This document shows, piece by piece, positions 40,939-55,200 of a DNA stretch of 64,000 bases. The DNA is from Lethocerus indicus. Its lineage: Eukaryota > Arthropoda > Insecta > Hemiptera > Belostomatidae. Location: assembly GCA_019843655.1 (NCBI GenBank), contig JACDQD010000106.1, positions 682,001-746,000 on the forward strand, given 5' to 3'. The translations under genes were made by a program, and so were the position numbers. The notes beneath the pieces are model-generated. The model was not told where the DNA came from, did not search any database, and saw only the letters and a program-made list of their open reading frames with translations. How positions within the stretch are numbered: the first letter of the stretch is position 1; every line of letters begins with the position of its first letter.

Positions 40939-43900
40939 ATATTAATGTTTTATTTATATACTAAAAATTTTATCGTAACCCTTTTCATTTAGTCGCTTAA
41001 TTTATCATATACTTTTTGGGATGTCTGTAACATTTCATCAGTGAACTGTCAGACTTTAGTAGCCAAGATTTTATTAATTCGTCAACTGTTAGCATACTGA
41101 CTGTATGCTGATGTCCTGGTGAATGGTGTGATTTGAAACATACGAGGGAGCATTAAGGATGGTTCGAAGGACATTTTATTGGAACCTCGGCGAACCGTCT
41201 CGCAGCACCTGCCAGGGATTTTCGATGTCTTGATGGAACCCTATAGTTTTTAGCCGTTTGTCCATGTCGGTTGCAAGACGGGATTTCGCGAAGTGTGTTA
41301 AACATCGAAATGGCATGTTTCGGATAAACAGAGATATTTGCGTTCCCGTTATGTCAATGGGAAAATTCCTGGCCGGCCCCTATTCGCATACGGTCCGCGT
41401 ATCGAATCCCGTCCGATTTTGGCTCGAACAACGACCGAGGGTCCCTCCAGAGTCGACCGTTAGCCGGGTGATTCGCGGTGCCAAACATCGCGACAAGTCA
41501 CGAACCCTCCGCCAAACCAAAAAGTACCATCGCCCTTACGGCCCAACTCCTCAGTCTTAGAGTCGAAAATCGTACAAACGGCTATCGATTTAACTCCATT
41601 ACCCTAATGAATGCGTATATTTATCCTTAGCAGGATATTGTGAATTCTGCCGGCCGTGAAAAAAGGGCGAGACTCCTACGAAGTAGTCCGAACTGAATTC
41701 TAGACCATATTAAATTCGTTTTTTCTGTTAGTACATTCTCTGTTCTGGGTGGTACTTGCGAACGTTTTCCTCTCAATACTGCCTATCTTCGCTCTTCTTA
41801 ATCGTTACACAATGTTAAGTTAGATTTTCTATTCATTAAAATTTTGAACAATCCGGCCGGGAAAGTCTGAGTCGACAGGCTAATAAAAATATTGTTGGAA
41901 TGTATCGCACAGATAATGTTTTCCTACATTTTCATAATTTCAAATCAATTAAAGGAAATTTCTGTCTGCCCGATTTCGGTTCCATCCTTGATTCAATACA
42001 TAACGACAACGGTGTAAACATCGGAATTTTACCAGTATTAAAACCGACGGGACGTATGCTTGAGTGCACGCTCAATTTGAGCTTCAAACGACCTTACTAA
42101 AAGACGCGGTTAAAGGCGGTGATCAAATTAAAAATTTAATAGCCCCAGGAACATTGAGCTTGAAAGGAATTTGGATACGGGGCCCAATTTGCATTAGACG
42201 CGTAACTGCACACTCTGCTTTGGCAACCTAATCGGGTACGTGCGAAATTGTAGTGACACAGCCAATTCGCCGGGCCCACCGGCTTCCTTCTCGCTTAGGC
42301 ACACAATTATCCGAAACCAAGAAACCCAATCCCGTTGCATTTTATTTATGCATATTCGCAGGTATTTCCAATCAGTCGTCTCAATAGAATCACAATTACG
42401 GCAACAAGTGAATATTGTTAGTGTTGAACTAAACACTCCGTCCAGCCAAATTCATCAGAATTGAGCCTTGAGTACAATCCCAATTTGGGCGCGTTTCGAA
42501 TACCCCAAGTGAAAATGTCGACCGCTGGCATAAATTTCACTCGGGCAGAGGAGAGGCTCAGTCTAATAAATAGTATAGAAAATAAAAAAAAAGAACGTTT
42601 ACCGGCCTTTATTTTGGTATTTAATTCGAGTACGTCATAGAGCGAACCGCAGGTCGAGTCGCGGTCGGGGCTAGGACCGGCCTAGAATTCGGGTTAAGTA
42701 TTTAGGTTTCGACTGCGGTTTCTGTCGCGCTATAAAATCACTGGACATGTTATTATTATTATCCTTAGCGACAACGACGCCTCCTCCGACATGTAATGGG
42801 CTACGATCGTTCTTGTTTTTTTTTATGTCCCCTCCTCCGTCCAAAAGGATGCCGCGGGGGAAAGTTGGGCTGTACCCGGGCCCCATTCGGACTCGGGACT
42901 CCAAAATCTTTATCTCGTCGTCGATTAAAACCTTATACGGAAGGCTAATATCTGGCCCGTTAATAATCTGAGGTTCGACCCCGCCTCGGGTCGAAAATCG
43001 CGACTCGGTGCCAAAATTTCACGGTATCATACGGTCACTTGGACGATTTCACTCCAAGAGCAGAAACAGTATTTTATTGGCCGATCGGTTTTGATTTTTT
43101 CGCCATCCGATTTTTAGTTTCTCCACGTGGCTGGTGTAGAGAAAGTGCTGGGATGGGGCCCAAATTTCGATTTCTAGTTTTCGACCGATTGAAACGTAAA
43201 TCGGCCATCTCGATTATAATCATCATAACATGTGTGTGAACTACTCCTTTCGCTTGTTTGGTTCGTAGAATTCTTTAACTAATGCTGTATACTTAGAAAC
43301 GTGTTAGGTGTCCCGAGTAACGGGTACAGTGATTTCGAACTGGTCAACTAATTTTTTATACTTTCTTGGGGTCAATAACTATTGTACATTCTCACTTTGG
43401 CGATCACTGTGGCATGAGAAGTTTCCTTTTCCACATATTGCGCACATGTTTGATACGATTTTTTGGAGATGTCCTGCAAAATTCATGCCATTATTGCGTA
43501 CTGTATATATTTATCTACAGAGGTGTCACATTCGTATTATATATAGACGTCATGTTCTGCTGTCAATATGGAAAGTAATGAGTGAACATATGAATGTTTC
43601 TTTATCGTTGGGAAGACGATGTGGGAATAGCGGTGACGAGCTGCAATTGATTTATGGATTACAAGCGCAATGAGAATTAATAGTGGACGTTAGAAGTCAC
43701 CTACTTGTTGAGTGGACATTTGTCTCCCTGGCTCGGCAAAGCGCCCTCATATGTCAGACTCGGACAACGTTCAATTACTAATTACTAGCAGAGGAGGAAA
43801 ATTAACGCGTGTAGTCCACAGCGTTAATGAAATATATCGGGGGCCGGCCTACAGGATGTTTCAGAAATAAACGGTACGTGTAAGTTATTGGCATAATGTT

Positions 43901-46836
43901 TGGAATTCTTATTTAATATTTAAACAGGAGTGGCTCAGCAGCACTTTCGGCTCGATTTTTCGGTACTAAGCTGGACAGGTAGCGGCCCGTCACCACTGTG
44001 ACTACATTCTCATTGTCAACATTGAGAGTGCTGTAAAGTTGTGAGTTTATGCAATTTTATTTTCTATGTAAATCAATTCATAATGTCTCGTGTTGTACTA
44101 ATAATGACCAACCGGCGATTCAGAAGTCGGAGGCGGCAGTGAATCATCAACCGACCGAATGCATTTATGCGGGCTGATTTCTGGCTCTGGCGCGTGCAGG
44201 TCTGCGTGCATTCCATTGTTTTTCACTTGGGAAAGATCTGGCATGCTTTTTCATGTCACTACTGGTGAGTCATTGTCGAGCAGTTGAGCCTGAACGCACT
44301 ACCGTGAAATTTGATTTATATGTTTTCATTATGGAAATTGCGAGGTTCAGAGGTATGGTTTTGAAGATATAAAAATAATATATATCGTATTTAAATATTT
44401 GCGCGGGAAAAAACTTTTTAAAACGTTTATATTGAACATTATATTGAACTAACTCATACGGGCCTGAGCCCTCTTTGGCATAAATCGTGGAGCCAATCGC
44501 AAGGAGAAATCCTCTTTGCGAAGAGGTAAGAAGTTGGAGTTTAAATCCCCACTTGACTTTTTCTACAATCATCATGTAAAAACGAAAGGGATACAGTGAG
44601 AAAATCACTATATATTACGTAAAATGCTATATAAATGTCTCCGTTGTGTCAACTATAGGTCATGAAAGGTAGAAAGAACAATCTAAAAAGGAAAACTGTT
44701 TCAACGGAGGTAGGCGCTAAATGAACACGATCCGGAAAGAGAAATGAGTCCCGCGCCCGGTTCGACCCGAATTTGGGCCGTATTTGACTAAAATTATTTA
44801 GTGGGCCTAATAACAGCGTCCGAGCAAGAGTAATGGCACCAGCCCGGAGGGTGGTAATAGAATGGTAATGGCACAAGTGCCCGGCTATCCGTCGGGCGTT
44901 TCCCGGAAATCGTTTTCCAATCTATTGCATTATTATCGCGCGCCCCCAAAGAGAGTTGATTAATTTTCAGAATTAATTTTCCTCTCCTCGCTCCTCTCAC
45001 TCGCACCCGTTAAGTTCGAAACACCCCCGCGCCGTAATTGGAAACATCTGATGGCGCGACTTTCTCCGAGAGGCTTAATCGACCGTACCTAAAGCATCGC
45101 CCCAAGTCCCCAATTTTTTTCTCCCCTCGCAGAATAGGCATTCTACCCCAGGCGCGAACGGCCGGCCCCTTCGGGAGGAGCCAAAATTAAGTAAATATAT
45201 CGGCTGGAGGAAATGTCGAACGAAATCATTGTAGTATCGAACAAAAATCACTACTTTGATCCACTACTTTCACATTCCACCGAGGAAAATGTGTCGGTGA
45301 GAAAAAGTCTTCTAAGAAAATTCTATTTTCTCCGTTTTCTATTTCACTATCCTTTCTTTAAAATTAACTATGCCATTGAAAATAACTGAGAAAAAATATG
45401 TTATATACGAGACATATAGAATAAAAGAAAAACGATTGTTCCTCAAGTATTCTTAAAAAAACTGTAAAGGTACAATTCACAATACATATAAATTTGTTAT
45501 TTGCGAATGAATGATCTCATCATTAGATACTATCACGTTTATTGGATTCATAGGGAATTGAAAAACAAGCATTATCGCAATTTATAAAATGAATGATTTT
45601 AACTACTATATACCCTATTACCATAGAAGTGTTGGCCAATCTTTGGAAATATCTGTTATAAGTTAAATTAAAATAACGCAGAAGGTCAACGCCCTGCTAA
45701 AGTGATTAAAATTTCCAGCTCAATATATATAGTTCTCAAATACACTACGATACACAAATATATTGTAATGTATTCAGAAAAGTGTTCTAAACATAAATAT
45801 CTATTGGCTTTATGAGAGAAGAGAATCTATTTTCAAAATCTTGCAGGGTCCGGAGTTGTACTCTACTTCCGTAACGAAGAAAGTTTAGCTTATCGAGACA
45901 CCCGGTCGGTCGGGATATTCGGAAATGGACCAGTTTCATTTATCTCGGCCCGCAATTATAAATTATAATTCAGACTCGCCGGATGAAACTCGTTCGTCTC
46001 TCGCGTTGAAATTTCGATGGCAATTAATAATTCAGAACCGATCTGAAAATAGGTCAAGTCCATCGGTCTCTAAGGCGACCGACATTTTAACAACGCTTCC
46101 AACATCGCTTGCCAATTATTTTTGAAGTATTCAATCTGTTCATAAATTTATTTATTTATTCGGTTGAAATTAGCGATCCAATATTTATTTATTTTTCCCA
46201 AAGAACACGCCCGTTGATCCATCGTTCTTAGATTCATTAACAACATATCGCGAATATGTAACACTGATTTCAGCGAATAGTCGAATTGAACAAACCACTA
46301 ATAATTTTAATTAATACATATTTTTAACTATTCAATATCACTAATAGAATGACACTGATAGAAGAAGCAACACAGAGGTGCCGTAAAATCACACTCGAGT
46401 GAGCAGATCGGTTTGTATTTCTCACCATCGTCAGTAGAGACTAGTATCTAGGGTTGATGAGCATGTACTCCCAAAAACACCCCTACATTTAGTCTACGCA
46501 CTAGACAAATAATTTATAATATCAAATACAAACTGGGAATATGGATTAGAATTATCGTGGGCTCTCTCGGTCGGATAATCAAGCAAGATCTTTGGTCACT
46601 ATTAACCGGGTTGGAATGCTGCCGCGGGTTGTTATTATTTCCTGGTCGGTCGGATGCCTGAGGGATGAGGCGAGCCCGGATGAGCGGGATGCCCGGCCCA
46701 TTCCCCTTACCGACCGCTTCTAAATTGTACCTCCGACCAGTGTTAACTGCCCTCTCGATTGCACTTTCTGAATTGTCTACAGTAAGTACCAAGCGCGGCT
46801 CCGACTTGACCGCACCTCCGATGTAAAATATATTCC
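40939..46836. other. Gene-free mixed-composition DNA
   Basis: GC-richer patches lie at about 41,250-41,560, 42,600-43,200 and 44,700-45,200. Near 43,855 ACAGGATGTTTCAGAAATAA resembles the ends of common arthropod repeats, but no boundaries could be set. No supportable gene. Confidence 0.4.
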
Positions 46837-46888
46837 GTGTGTTTCTGTCTCCTATCGCTGGTTTGGTCTTTTGCTAGACCGGTTTCGG
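46837..46888 (+). mobile_element. Partial copy of the 40435-40938 repeat arm
   Basis: About 52 bases match the left arm of the element at 40435, including TTTGGTCTTTTGCTAGACCG and the following TTTCGG, with a few substitutions. The match stops abruptly before the GCCATCTTCAG part. Confidence 0.65.
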
Positions 46889-49800
46889 TCACCAGTAAGC
46901 TACAAGTTGTTGACGATCCTGTTATTTCCGTTTCATATTGACCTTCCGAGGTATTTAATTTTCAATAGTGGAGGTAGAGGAGCTTACTATTAGTATTCTG
47001 TGTGTCCAACAAGGACGAATAGGCTTTCTTCCCTAAATCTGTTTTGTAAAAAGAACAATGCGAAGTAAAAAAGGAGAGCGGTCATACAAATTAAATTTTG
47101 TTTAAGGAAAGGCCATTTTCTCCGGGGGCTCACGCGCGCCGATTGTCATCCTCGGGTCGGAGTGAAGGTGTCCCTCCCCCCTCGGGTAAAGGAGCTTTCC
47201 AGGTATTATCCTCGAGAAGGGGGCGACACGTGCTCCGTTCGTCCCCATCGTCGGCCGGCTTTCTTCCCCCGTCCACTTTCCCCATCGTTCCGCTCCCCGA
47301 GGGAGGGTATTCTTCTAAATGTGTCTTATCCTCCCGGCGTCCATTAAATTTCGCTCGGGTTTCCACCGATTTCCACTTTAACGTCGCGATAGAAAGAAGA
47401 AACGTCAAATAGCCCCGTACAGGTTGAAAGTCCGTTTTAAAATTTCCGCTGTACTATGGGTGATTAATAATGAATCTTTTTTTGGTATTATAAAATTGTT
47501 TTTTATTTTATATAAGGCGTTTTAAATTGAACTTATAAATGTTAAAATTTGGACATTTTTACGTTAGAGTAAAGAATAAAACACTGTGCGCTTCCTTTGG
47601 CTAATGAAATTACTGTTTTTCAAGTACAGGAAATAAAATATAATCGGTTCGACCTACGGTAAGGTACGTGGCCGCCCGAAGCTGACCTTTTTGGATGAGG
47701 AGAGTCGCACAAATGTACGTGCGAAGGCGACTCGTGTAGAAACTCGTTTTGAAGAAGCCGATTCCAGTCGGTAGAATCGACCGAAGGATATAAACAAACT
47801 CGGCCAACCAAATGGGTTGTGGCAAATTCTTTCTCGGATATCGTGCCGTTCACGGGGACATTCCGAAAGCGGGGGAAGTGGCCGAGGCTCGCATTTTACC
47901 CGCGATATATATCGGCACATCTTGCTGCAGTTGTCACACGCTCTTGTCCAATACCAGAGCCCCGACTATGCCATAATGTAGGCTAACATCCCTCGGTGAT
48001 AAACTGCATTTAACATAAAGGAATTACTGCCCTCGCAATTCGGTTACATTTTGCGTGCCCTCTAATCCGCGTTGTTTTATGCCTACTCCTAATTACGTTG
48101 TTCGTTACAAAAACATATTCGATTACTAATGAGTTCAATGCAGTTAATGAGTTAATGAGCCCCTCCCTTTTAATCAACACGAATTTTCAATTGGAGGGCA
48201 ATTTAATCAGTCGCCCGACAACCAAACTCCGGCTCCTGGCCTACTCTTAATATCGCCGCTATAAGATCGCAGTTTTCAATACCAGTGAATAAGAGCACGG
48301 AATAGTAGGCGGAGGAGGATTTGATTTTCTGGTGGCGGACCGAATTTTCCTTGAATTGCGCATTTGAATTCATAATAGATAGTTATAAATATAATGAAAG
48401 ATTTATACATTTCAGACTGTGAAAATTGTGTGAGGGTTTAAAGGATTTTTTATTAAATACATATTTATTAGGAGCGAACAAGACAATATTTCATGCGGAA
48501 TGGAATATTTAATTATAATTATGAGTCAAAACACCTATTGCACTACATTTGCTTGATATGTAGGCCGGGATCGACGTTATTCGACTTCCAGCAGAAATTT
48601 GGCCGACCCTATAGGATCGTGCCCTGTACCGCATATGCCCGCGGCCGGATTTAAATGTAGGAATCGCGTTCCTCGCAGGAAATGATTCACGGTTTGGATT
48701 TTGAATTCACCGGCGAATGGCGGACTGAATAAAGTGTTGCGATCGTGGCGACACAGGGAAAGAGGTGGTGTATTGCGGGTCAAGTTGTATTAAGTTGGGC
48801 GGGGAGCCGTCATGTTGGCAACGGCTGGCCAACGGTTGAGGTTGAGGTTGAGGCGGAGGAGGGCTCGCACCGTAACGGCTGCAATACCGTTGTTGTTGGG
48901 GCGACCGAGCGCTACCCTCGTTATTAATTCAGCCGGCGTCCGGTCAACTCGCCCCCGGAGATGATCTGAACACGACCTATCTCGGAACACGACGACCAAC
49001 CCCATTTTCGGTACGTTTTTTTCCCCCCGTCTCATATTTACGTCTTCCCGGAGTCCGAGACCGGAGCCCGTACAGCCTCACTTCCACACACTGTTCCCTG
49101 TTCTCGTTTCGACCGCACAGCTGAAGATTGAATTCGGTTTAAAACTGATTTAAGTTTGTCCCACATTGTCCAGGTTCGTATTTTTTTAAATTTTTTCACT
49201 GATTATAAAATAACCGATTTCATTTTAAATGTAATGTCTTCGTATACCTCGTTCAATAAAAAAACCCAAGCTGTCATCATATTCACACTATACTATCAAG
49301 CTCGAGTAAAGGTTAGCGAACATACTTTCTGTTGAAACGTTTACTGCATATATTACGTTATATTGTTTCTAATAGCGCGTTTCGTCTAAGACTAATATCT
49401 GTTTCGACTTTGGTTCACAACCGTGGACACGAACAATGCACCGTACCGCCAGGTTCGGGTTGCTGAAGAAGCAATAATAGTGCTGCCAGGGCGAAACCAA
49501 GATGCAATGCAGGCGAGATTGCCGACACGATTGTCAACATGAAATGCAAAAAAATAAAACTTCGAGGACAAATTTTATTAATCGAAAATTATTTTTTATT
49601 CCGAAGCAATTTTGGAAAAAATCCAACCGCTTTACTGGCAGGGTGTCGTGCGGAACTATTTTCCGAATGGTACTGTACACCATGTACCTTAGTTTTAATT
49701 GACTAATATTGAATTATATTGTCTTTGTCCTAGTATTTTATAAGGTATCTAATTTATAGGGTAACTAAATCTGATCAGTCTAAGTCGGTAACACGACTGA

Positions 49801-50126
49801 GAGGTACTCACTATATGAAACATACCCATTGGACTGAGAGATACATAACGTACAGCCGAGTTACGATAGACGAGGGAATGAAATAAATGATGACAGTCAG
49901 AGGTGGGATCGTAGCCAATCCCAGTGGATCCGATCGGTTGGACGGGGCCGGCTCAGAAATTGAGCTCACTCAGTCGGTCCGGTAGTAAATTAACGGTCAC
50001 GGCCATAATGTGCCGACCCCCAGAGATCTGTTTAAGAAGTCCGACGGTGGCGGAACGCGGTCGTAACTAAGCGAACAGCGGTTTCGGAATGGGAGGACGG
50101 CCCGTTTGAAAGAGCGTGGGTCTGCG

Positions 50127-50128
<2 letters not shown>
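46889..50128. other. Gene-free DNA with GC-rich patches
   Basis: Strongly GC- and CpG-rich stretches at 47,100-47,400 and 48,580-49,100 sit beside AT-rich DNA. Open frames on both strands reflect the GC content. Nothing was recognised. Confidence 0.4.

Positions 50129-50220
<92 letters not shown>
50129..50220. repeat. (TC)n microsatellite, about 46 units
   Basis: An uninterrupted TC dinucleotide tract of about 92 bases, followed by an imperfect continuation. It sits in a GC-rich patch. It generates artificial Ser-Leu and Arg-Glu open frames on the two strands. Confidence 0.95.
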
Positions 50221-50224
<4 letters not shown>

Positions 50225-51321
50225 TCTCTACTCTCGATTTCACGGCGGGGCGCGGGGAGGTTTCGGGCCGATAAACGCCGCCCAACAATTGCCGGATAAC
50301 GCTAGACTCCTCTGTCCGGTCCGATCCGGGCTTTAACGCCGGCCGTTTATCCGCCCTTTTTCTGCGCCTCATCGCCCGCCCGTTTTCCTTTCTCTTTGAT
50401 GGAAAGCGCGTGAAAGCGACGCCTCCGAACAGGACGGGGCCGCCCCGGCACGGGACGCCGGAAAAATACCGCTCGCCGACATTGACGAAACCGTTGAAGC
50501 GCGATTTACAGTTTTGATAACGATAACTATATAACCGGGCTACTGTAACGGTAAGGCGGTGAAGATTACACGCTCAAAAAAATCTTCCTCATCATTTTGT
50601 CCAGTCAATACTCTTCTATATATATACTCCTCTATATATACAATAGTCTTGTACCTCATACGGAATGAAAATTGAAAAATTGATTTTTATTTTTTATAAA
50701 TCTTAGACAGATTTAGTTATTATATTGAAACCGCTATGGTTCCCGTATCCTTTGTAAATAGGTGTTGGCTGTCCCTTGATGTACAGTAATAATTGCAGAA
50801 TTAAAGCTCAAAAGTTGAAAAATTTCTGAAACTAAACAAATCAAATCAATGTAATTAGATGTTGTTCTTTAATTATTGGGAATGGTAATCAGATTTGCAA
50901 AACGACTATATAATTTCTGCGAGAATTTAGTTCGTATTATACGTAGAACTTGATAGATTCAGAGCGTTTCTTTTCAATTTTTCTTTTCCTCACACTGTAT
51001 AAGTTATTATGCGACATTGCAATGAATTACTAACCGAAACACTCTTTGGTCCCGAGATAGTATTTTAGCGAGACAATTATAACAGAGAGAACAATGAACG
51101 AAGTACGATTCCGGCCCATTCCAGGACTTTGGTAAAACTAAATTATTGCCGGGCACAATTTATTCCACTCGACTAATTAAGGATTAAAACTTATCTGTAG
51201 GAATCCTCTCTTTCATTTCTTGCTAATCCCCTAGATTTTATGGCCCGGTTTTAACGACCCCCTTTCCGAAGCCGTATTCTAATTGGCGGTCCCAAAAACA
51301 AGGCAACTGTGCTAATTGATT

Positions 51322-51323
<2 letters not shown>
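50221..51323. other. Non-coding flank of the (TC)n tract
   Basis: GC-rich to about 50,500, then AT-rich. No gene seen. Confidence 0.4.

Positions 51324-51369
<46 letters not shown>
51324..51369. repeat. (TA)n microsatellite
   Basis: About 23 AT units. A tRNA-like segment begins immediately after it. Confidence 0.95.
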
Positions 51370-51372
<3 letters not shown>

Positions 51373-51430
51373 AACTCCAGTATGGGTCTTTCATCTGTGA
51401 CCGGGCCACGAGTTCGAATGTTAACCGCTG
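51370..51430 (+). mobile_element. Possible tRNA-derived SINE relic
   Basis: GTATGGGTC followed by CTGTGACCGGG and GAGTTCGAATG resembles the A-box to B-box part of many insect SINE heads. The 3' arm does not pair, so it is not a working tRNA. It adjoins the (TA)n tract, as SINE tails often adjoin simple repeats. Confidence 0.3.
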
Positions 51431-51514
51431 ACATATGGGCCACTCTATGTCACAAACATCATTAGCATATAACGGTATCTGTCTTCCTCCTTCACCATTG
51501 TCTAGCTCACAATG

Positions 51515-51635
51515 CTCGGGACGGACAGAGAGAGAGACAGACGGAGGGAATAAGAGGGAGAGAGAGAAGGGCAGAGGGGCAGAGAGGGAGGGAGGGAGGT
51601 AGGTAGGAAGGGAGGGAGGATGAGATACAGAAAAA
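51515..51635. repeat. Purine-rich GA/GGA low-complexity tract
   Basis: About 120 bases almost wholly of G and A with GAGA, GGGAGG and GGTAGGTAGG runs. On the opposite strand it is a polypyrimidine tract. No coding meaning. Confidence 0.85.
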
Positions 51636-52116
51636 ACGAATAAAAAGTATAAAAGAGAAACTCCCCTATTCCTTTCACTTGTCGGTCACATGGAACATGG
51701 CAGAATGACACGCCTCTCCGCTTTGGACTGACCGTTATGGACGCAATTGTAAATTGTAAATAAAATAAATTTAAGATATTATTTTTGTCTGGGAGTTCCC
51801 GAGGGTTCGGAGTCTCTTATCCATTGTTCTGCCCTGTGTATGAGGCCGATTCCTTCTTCTCGCCATCGCATTTGTGTGGCACGTACGCATCTCAGCTGTA
51901 CAGTGGTGTCAGGATGCCTTAAAGGCAGGCTACATACTGATAAGAAGTCGTTACTAGGTCTAGCAGGGTATCGGATGACAGAGACTACTTACGTACTTGA
52001 ATTTAAAGTGGATATAGCTTGGTCCACAAACTTGCTGTCTAGTTTTTGTCATGGCCTAGACCGGATAGATAATATAGGTAATTATACTCTCGACTATAGA
52101 TAATTTTTATACCGCA

Positions 52117-52207
52117 GATTATGCGTTCTGTTTCCTCTCGCTGGTTTGGTTTTTGCTAGACTTTGCTAGACCAAACCAGTAGACAGGAGACCGAAGAACG
52201 CGAAATC
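52117..52207. mobile_element. Short head-to-head copy of the 40435-40938 repeat arms
   Basis: A left arm with CTCTCGCTGGTTTGGTTTTT and a right arm with the inverse CCAAACCAGT meet around a duplicated CTTTGCTAGA. This leaves a compact hairpin of about 90 bases with almost no interior. It looks like an internal deletion derivative of the longer element. Confidence 0.6.
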
Positions 52208-55200
52208 TCATATCCGTTCTTATCTTATTTCCTTTTATAATTAAAGCCGCTTTACTGGCGACTGAGAAGTGGCAGAAACCTACAATTTGGAAACGCTGAG
52301 AAATGTCAGTTTATGAGGAACATTTAGAGAACATTTTACAGTTATGAAAGTAACTTTCGTTTAGAGTTAAAGACTAAGAAATGTACCATTAAAACTATGA
52401 CGATGTAGGAATAACAAGGTTTACACGACCATAAGATGAAAGGAAATATGGTCCTTATGAGTTAAAATTATCCTCCATTCTAAACAGCCGTCACATAAAT
52501 TGTTCATAAATTTAAAAGGGAAATTGCTTAGACTCCTTAGAATAGAGTTCGAAACTATATTAGTAGATACTTTTCAAATTTCAGAACTCTGGGTCCTTAC
52601 ACAACAAAATAAATGCTTATAAAATTCTTAATAACATAGTAAAATATTTAATATGTAAGTCATACTTAACCAACACATTACATACGATGAAGCCATGAAC
52701 GAAAGTCGGAATCAGTGAAAGCCCAAAAGAAGAAGAAGGTGACGAAAAAACTGATCGGAGGACAATAATAATTGAAGTTAAAAGCAATATTTTTTCACTA
52801 TGTTAATGGTTCTTTCGTCAATAATTTCTCAATTACAATTCATCGACTGTCCGTTATCTAAGTAGAGCGTATAATATGATGGCGTATATAATTAGAATGA
52901 CGCCTAATATCACCCTGATTATGATGTTGAATGAGTAACGATTTTAGTGAGCAAAAAGGTACTTTGCATTCTACCCAATCCCTTAAAGATTCCATTGTCC
53001 TGTTAAGTTTCGAAACTATGATGATCAGTAATGAGGCGTTCTATGTTTTCACTATCATCGGTTTGATTTCACCCCCAATGCACTTTGCAGCTGGTAATTA
53101 GAACCATGCATAATTGTGTAATTGTGCAGGATTGTAATTTGGCGAGATATATTGCATTTCGTGTCACTCGACAGGCTCTAATTTATCTTGGCCTATAATA
53201 CTTTGGAAAGCACTTATTGATATTAAATATTGGAAGGAATCGATTCAAACTTCGAAACTCAGCTAACTCTTCAGCAGTTAGTAAAAATTTATTTAAAAAT
53301 TGATGCGGACTGACAGTAGATTAAAACGTATAATTCTGAATTCATTTATTCATATTTTCCAGTGGTACTCAAGCACTCAGGATAAATTAACGACAATCGG
53401 AGATGCCAAAATGAATGGAATGAACGAAAATGAATCTAGTACTAAACCAAATGAATGACTACCAACAGAAGATCGCACGATGTGACATACTGTATTAAAT
53501 ATAGCATTATTGTTGTGGCAATGAAGCAAGATGGAAATCCGAAACTCTGTTTCCGGGTTCAAAATTGAACACAGTGGAAATGCGTGACTGGTGCAGGGAA
53601 TAGAATTTAAAATGCGATTTAAAATCCCGCCCAAATTGGGTAATTCCGAGTGAGGCGAGTTTAACACGTTTAGTATTCATAAAGAAGGTTTTATTTTTAG
53701 GGTCCCCAGGTTTATGGACCAGATACCGTTCACCGTGTAAGTGGGCTCTAAATTTCGGTAAGCCCTCCTCTACTCGGCCCAATGCTTTTTCTTGCTGCAT
53801 GAAGTACATTTCTTAAAAATATATGAGCCACGAAACCATTAAATATGTAGACAATGAGCAGAATACACAATACTCTATGGAATGAATATAATAAGCAACG
53901 TGCGGAGTGTTTTATCTCCCTTGACTCAGTAAAAAACTAAACAATAGAATTTTTTTCCTCGCCTAATTAAATTTAAACTAAACAGGTGATGGTTTAGTAT
54001 ATTGAGTTTTTTCATTAATTGGATGGCTTAATGACACCAACAGCGTATAGTTAAACGTTTTCAGTTTCTTTATACATCAATAGTCACTTACATACACAAA
54101 AATGAAAGGAAGGAAATAATGACATACTCCACGGTCAGAGACCCTTGCCATAATATAAATTCTAAACTAAAAATGCTGGTATAACAAACGTATCAAATTA
54201 ACATCCTCAACTACGGTAAATACATTTAAAATGTATATGGAAGGGAGCATTTATAGAGGCGGTTTTTTCTTGGTTTTTAAAAGCTAGGCTTACTACGTGC
54301 ATTAAGCTCAAAGGGAAAATTTGGATTGCAAATTAGCTAGTTGACCTACTGTTGCGGATAAACAACAACTGGCTTAATGTTCGCAGGAAAACTTGAACCT
54401 AATAAAACACATTATATGCTACAACGATAAATTTGGAGAATAAGGTGACGTGAAATGATCTTATTTAACCCGAAAATCATCTTGGGGAGTGCGTCTAGTT
54501 ATATGGCACGTGCTGAATTCGCAACGTGGACAAAAAAATCCCGAGATTTAATGAGACTTTCTCTCGAGGGGTTCGAAAGGTTGTAAAAGATTTGAAATTC
54601 TAATTTCAGTATCGAATTCGCAGAGTTTAATCTTTAATTTGATATTCTAATACAACAAAATTTACACTCGTTTAAATATCTAATTCTCCGTGATTTAGCC
54701 CGTTGAATTTCCTACAAGGTTATAAAATGAATGCCTCCGTTAAACCGGGTTTAAACATTTTATTATACGTTGCACTTTCTGTCTCTATCATGTCCGAGAA
54801 TGAAATATGACGTGCAAATTAAGTACGCCGGATGATTCACTCTCTCGTGCTGTTCTGTTCTGTTTGGTAATAATATCTCTCGGCTAATTTATACTTCCGT
54901 AAATATCATTTATATATGACAGTGAAACTCCTCGGGGTCCGATAGCCCATCTAAAGAGGTTAACTCCACGAGAGTCCTTTTTCATCTTCGAAATCGGAAC
55001 GACCCTCCTTAATTATTGCAATTAGCGATATAATAAAATGAGAGAAAAAAAGACTGGAAGGAACAAGCCGAACTGTAACACTTTTCCGGCTATGAGGGCT
55101 GAACGCTTGGATTAATAGTGCTTCAATTGGGTTTTGTCAATTAATTGGGAAATAGTATTTAGGTTTCGGGGGATAAGAGTGGGCATTATTTATGAAGTGA

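Noticed and set aside
42960..43020. B-box-like GGTTCGACCCC suggesting a tRNA gene
   Set aside because: No A box or cloverleaf arms at the right distance.
47098..47412. 104-codon plus-strand and 92-codon minus-strand frames
   Set aside because: Both lie in one GC-rich patch, overlap antisense, and show no family signature.
50067..50372. Arg-Glu repeat and Ser-Leu repeat open frames
   Set aside because: Translations of the (TC)n microsatellite.
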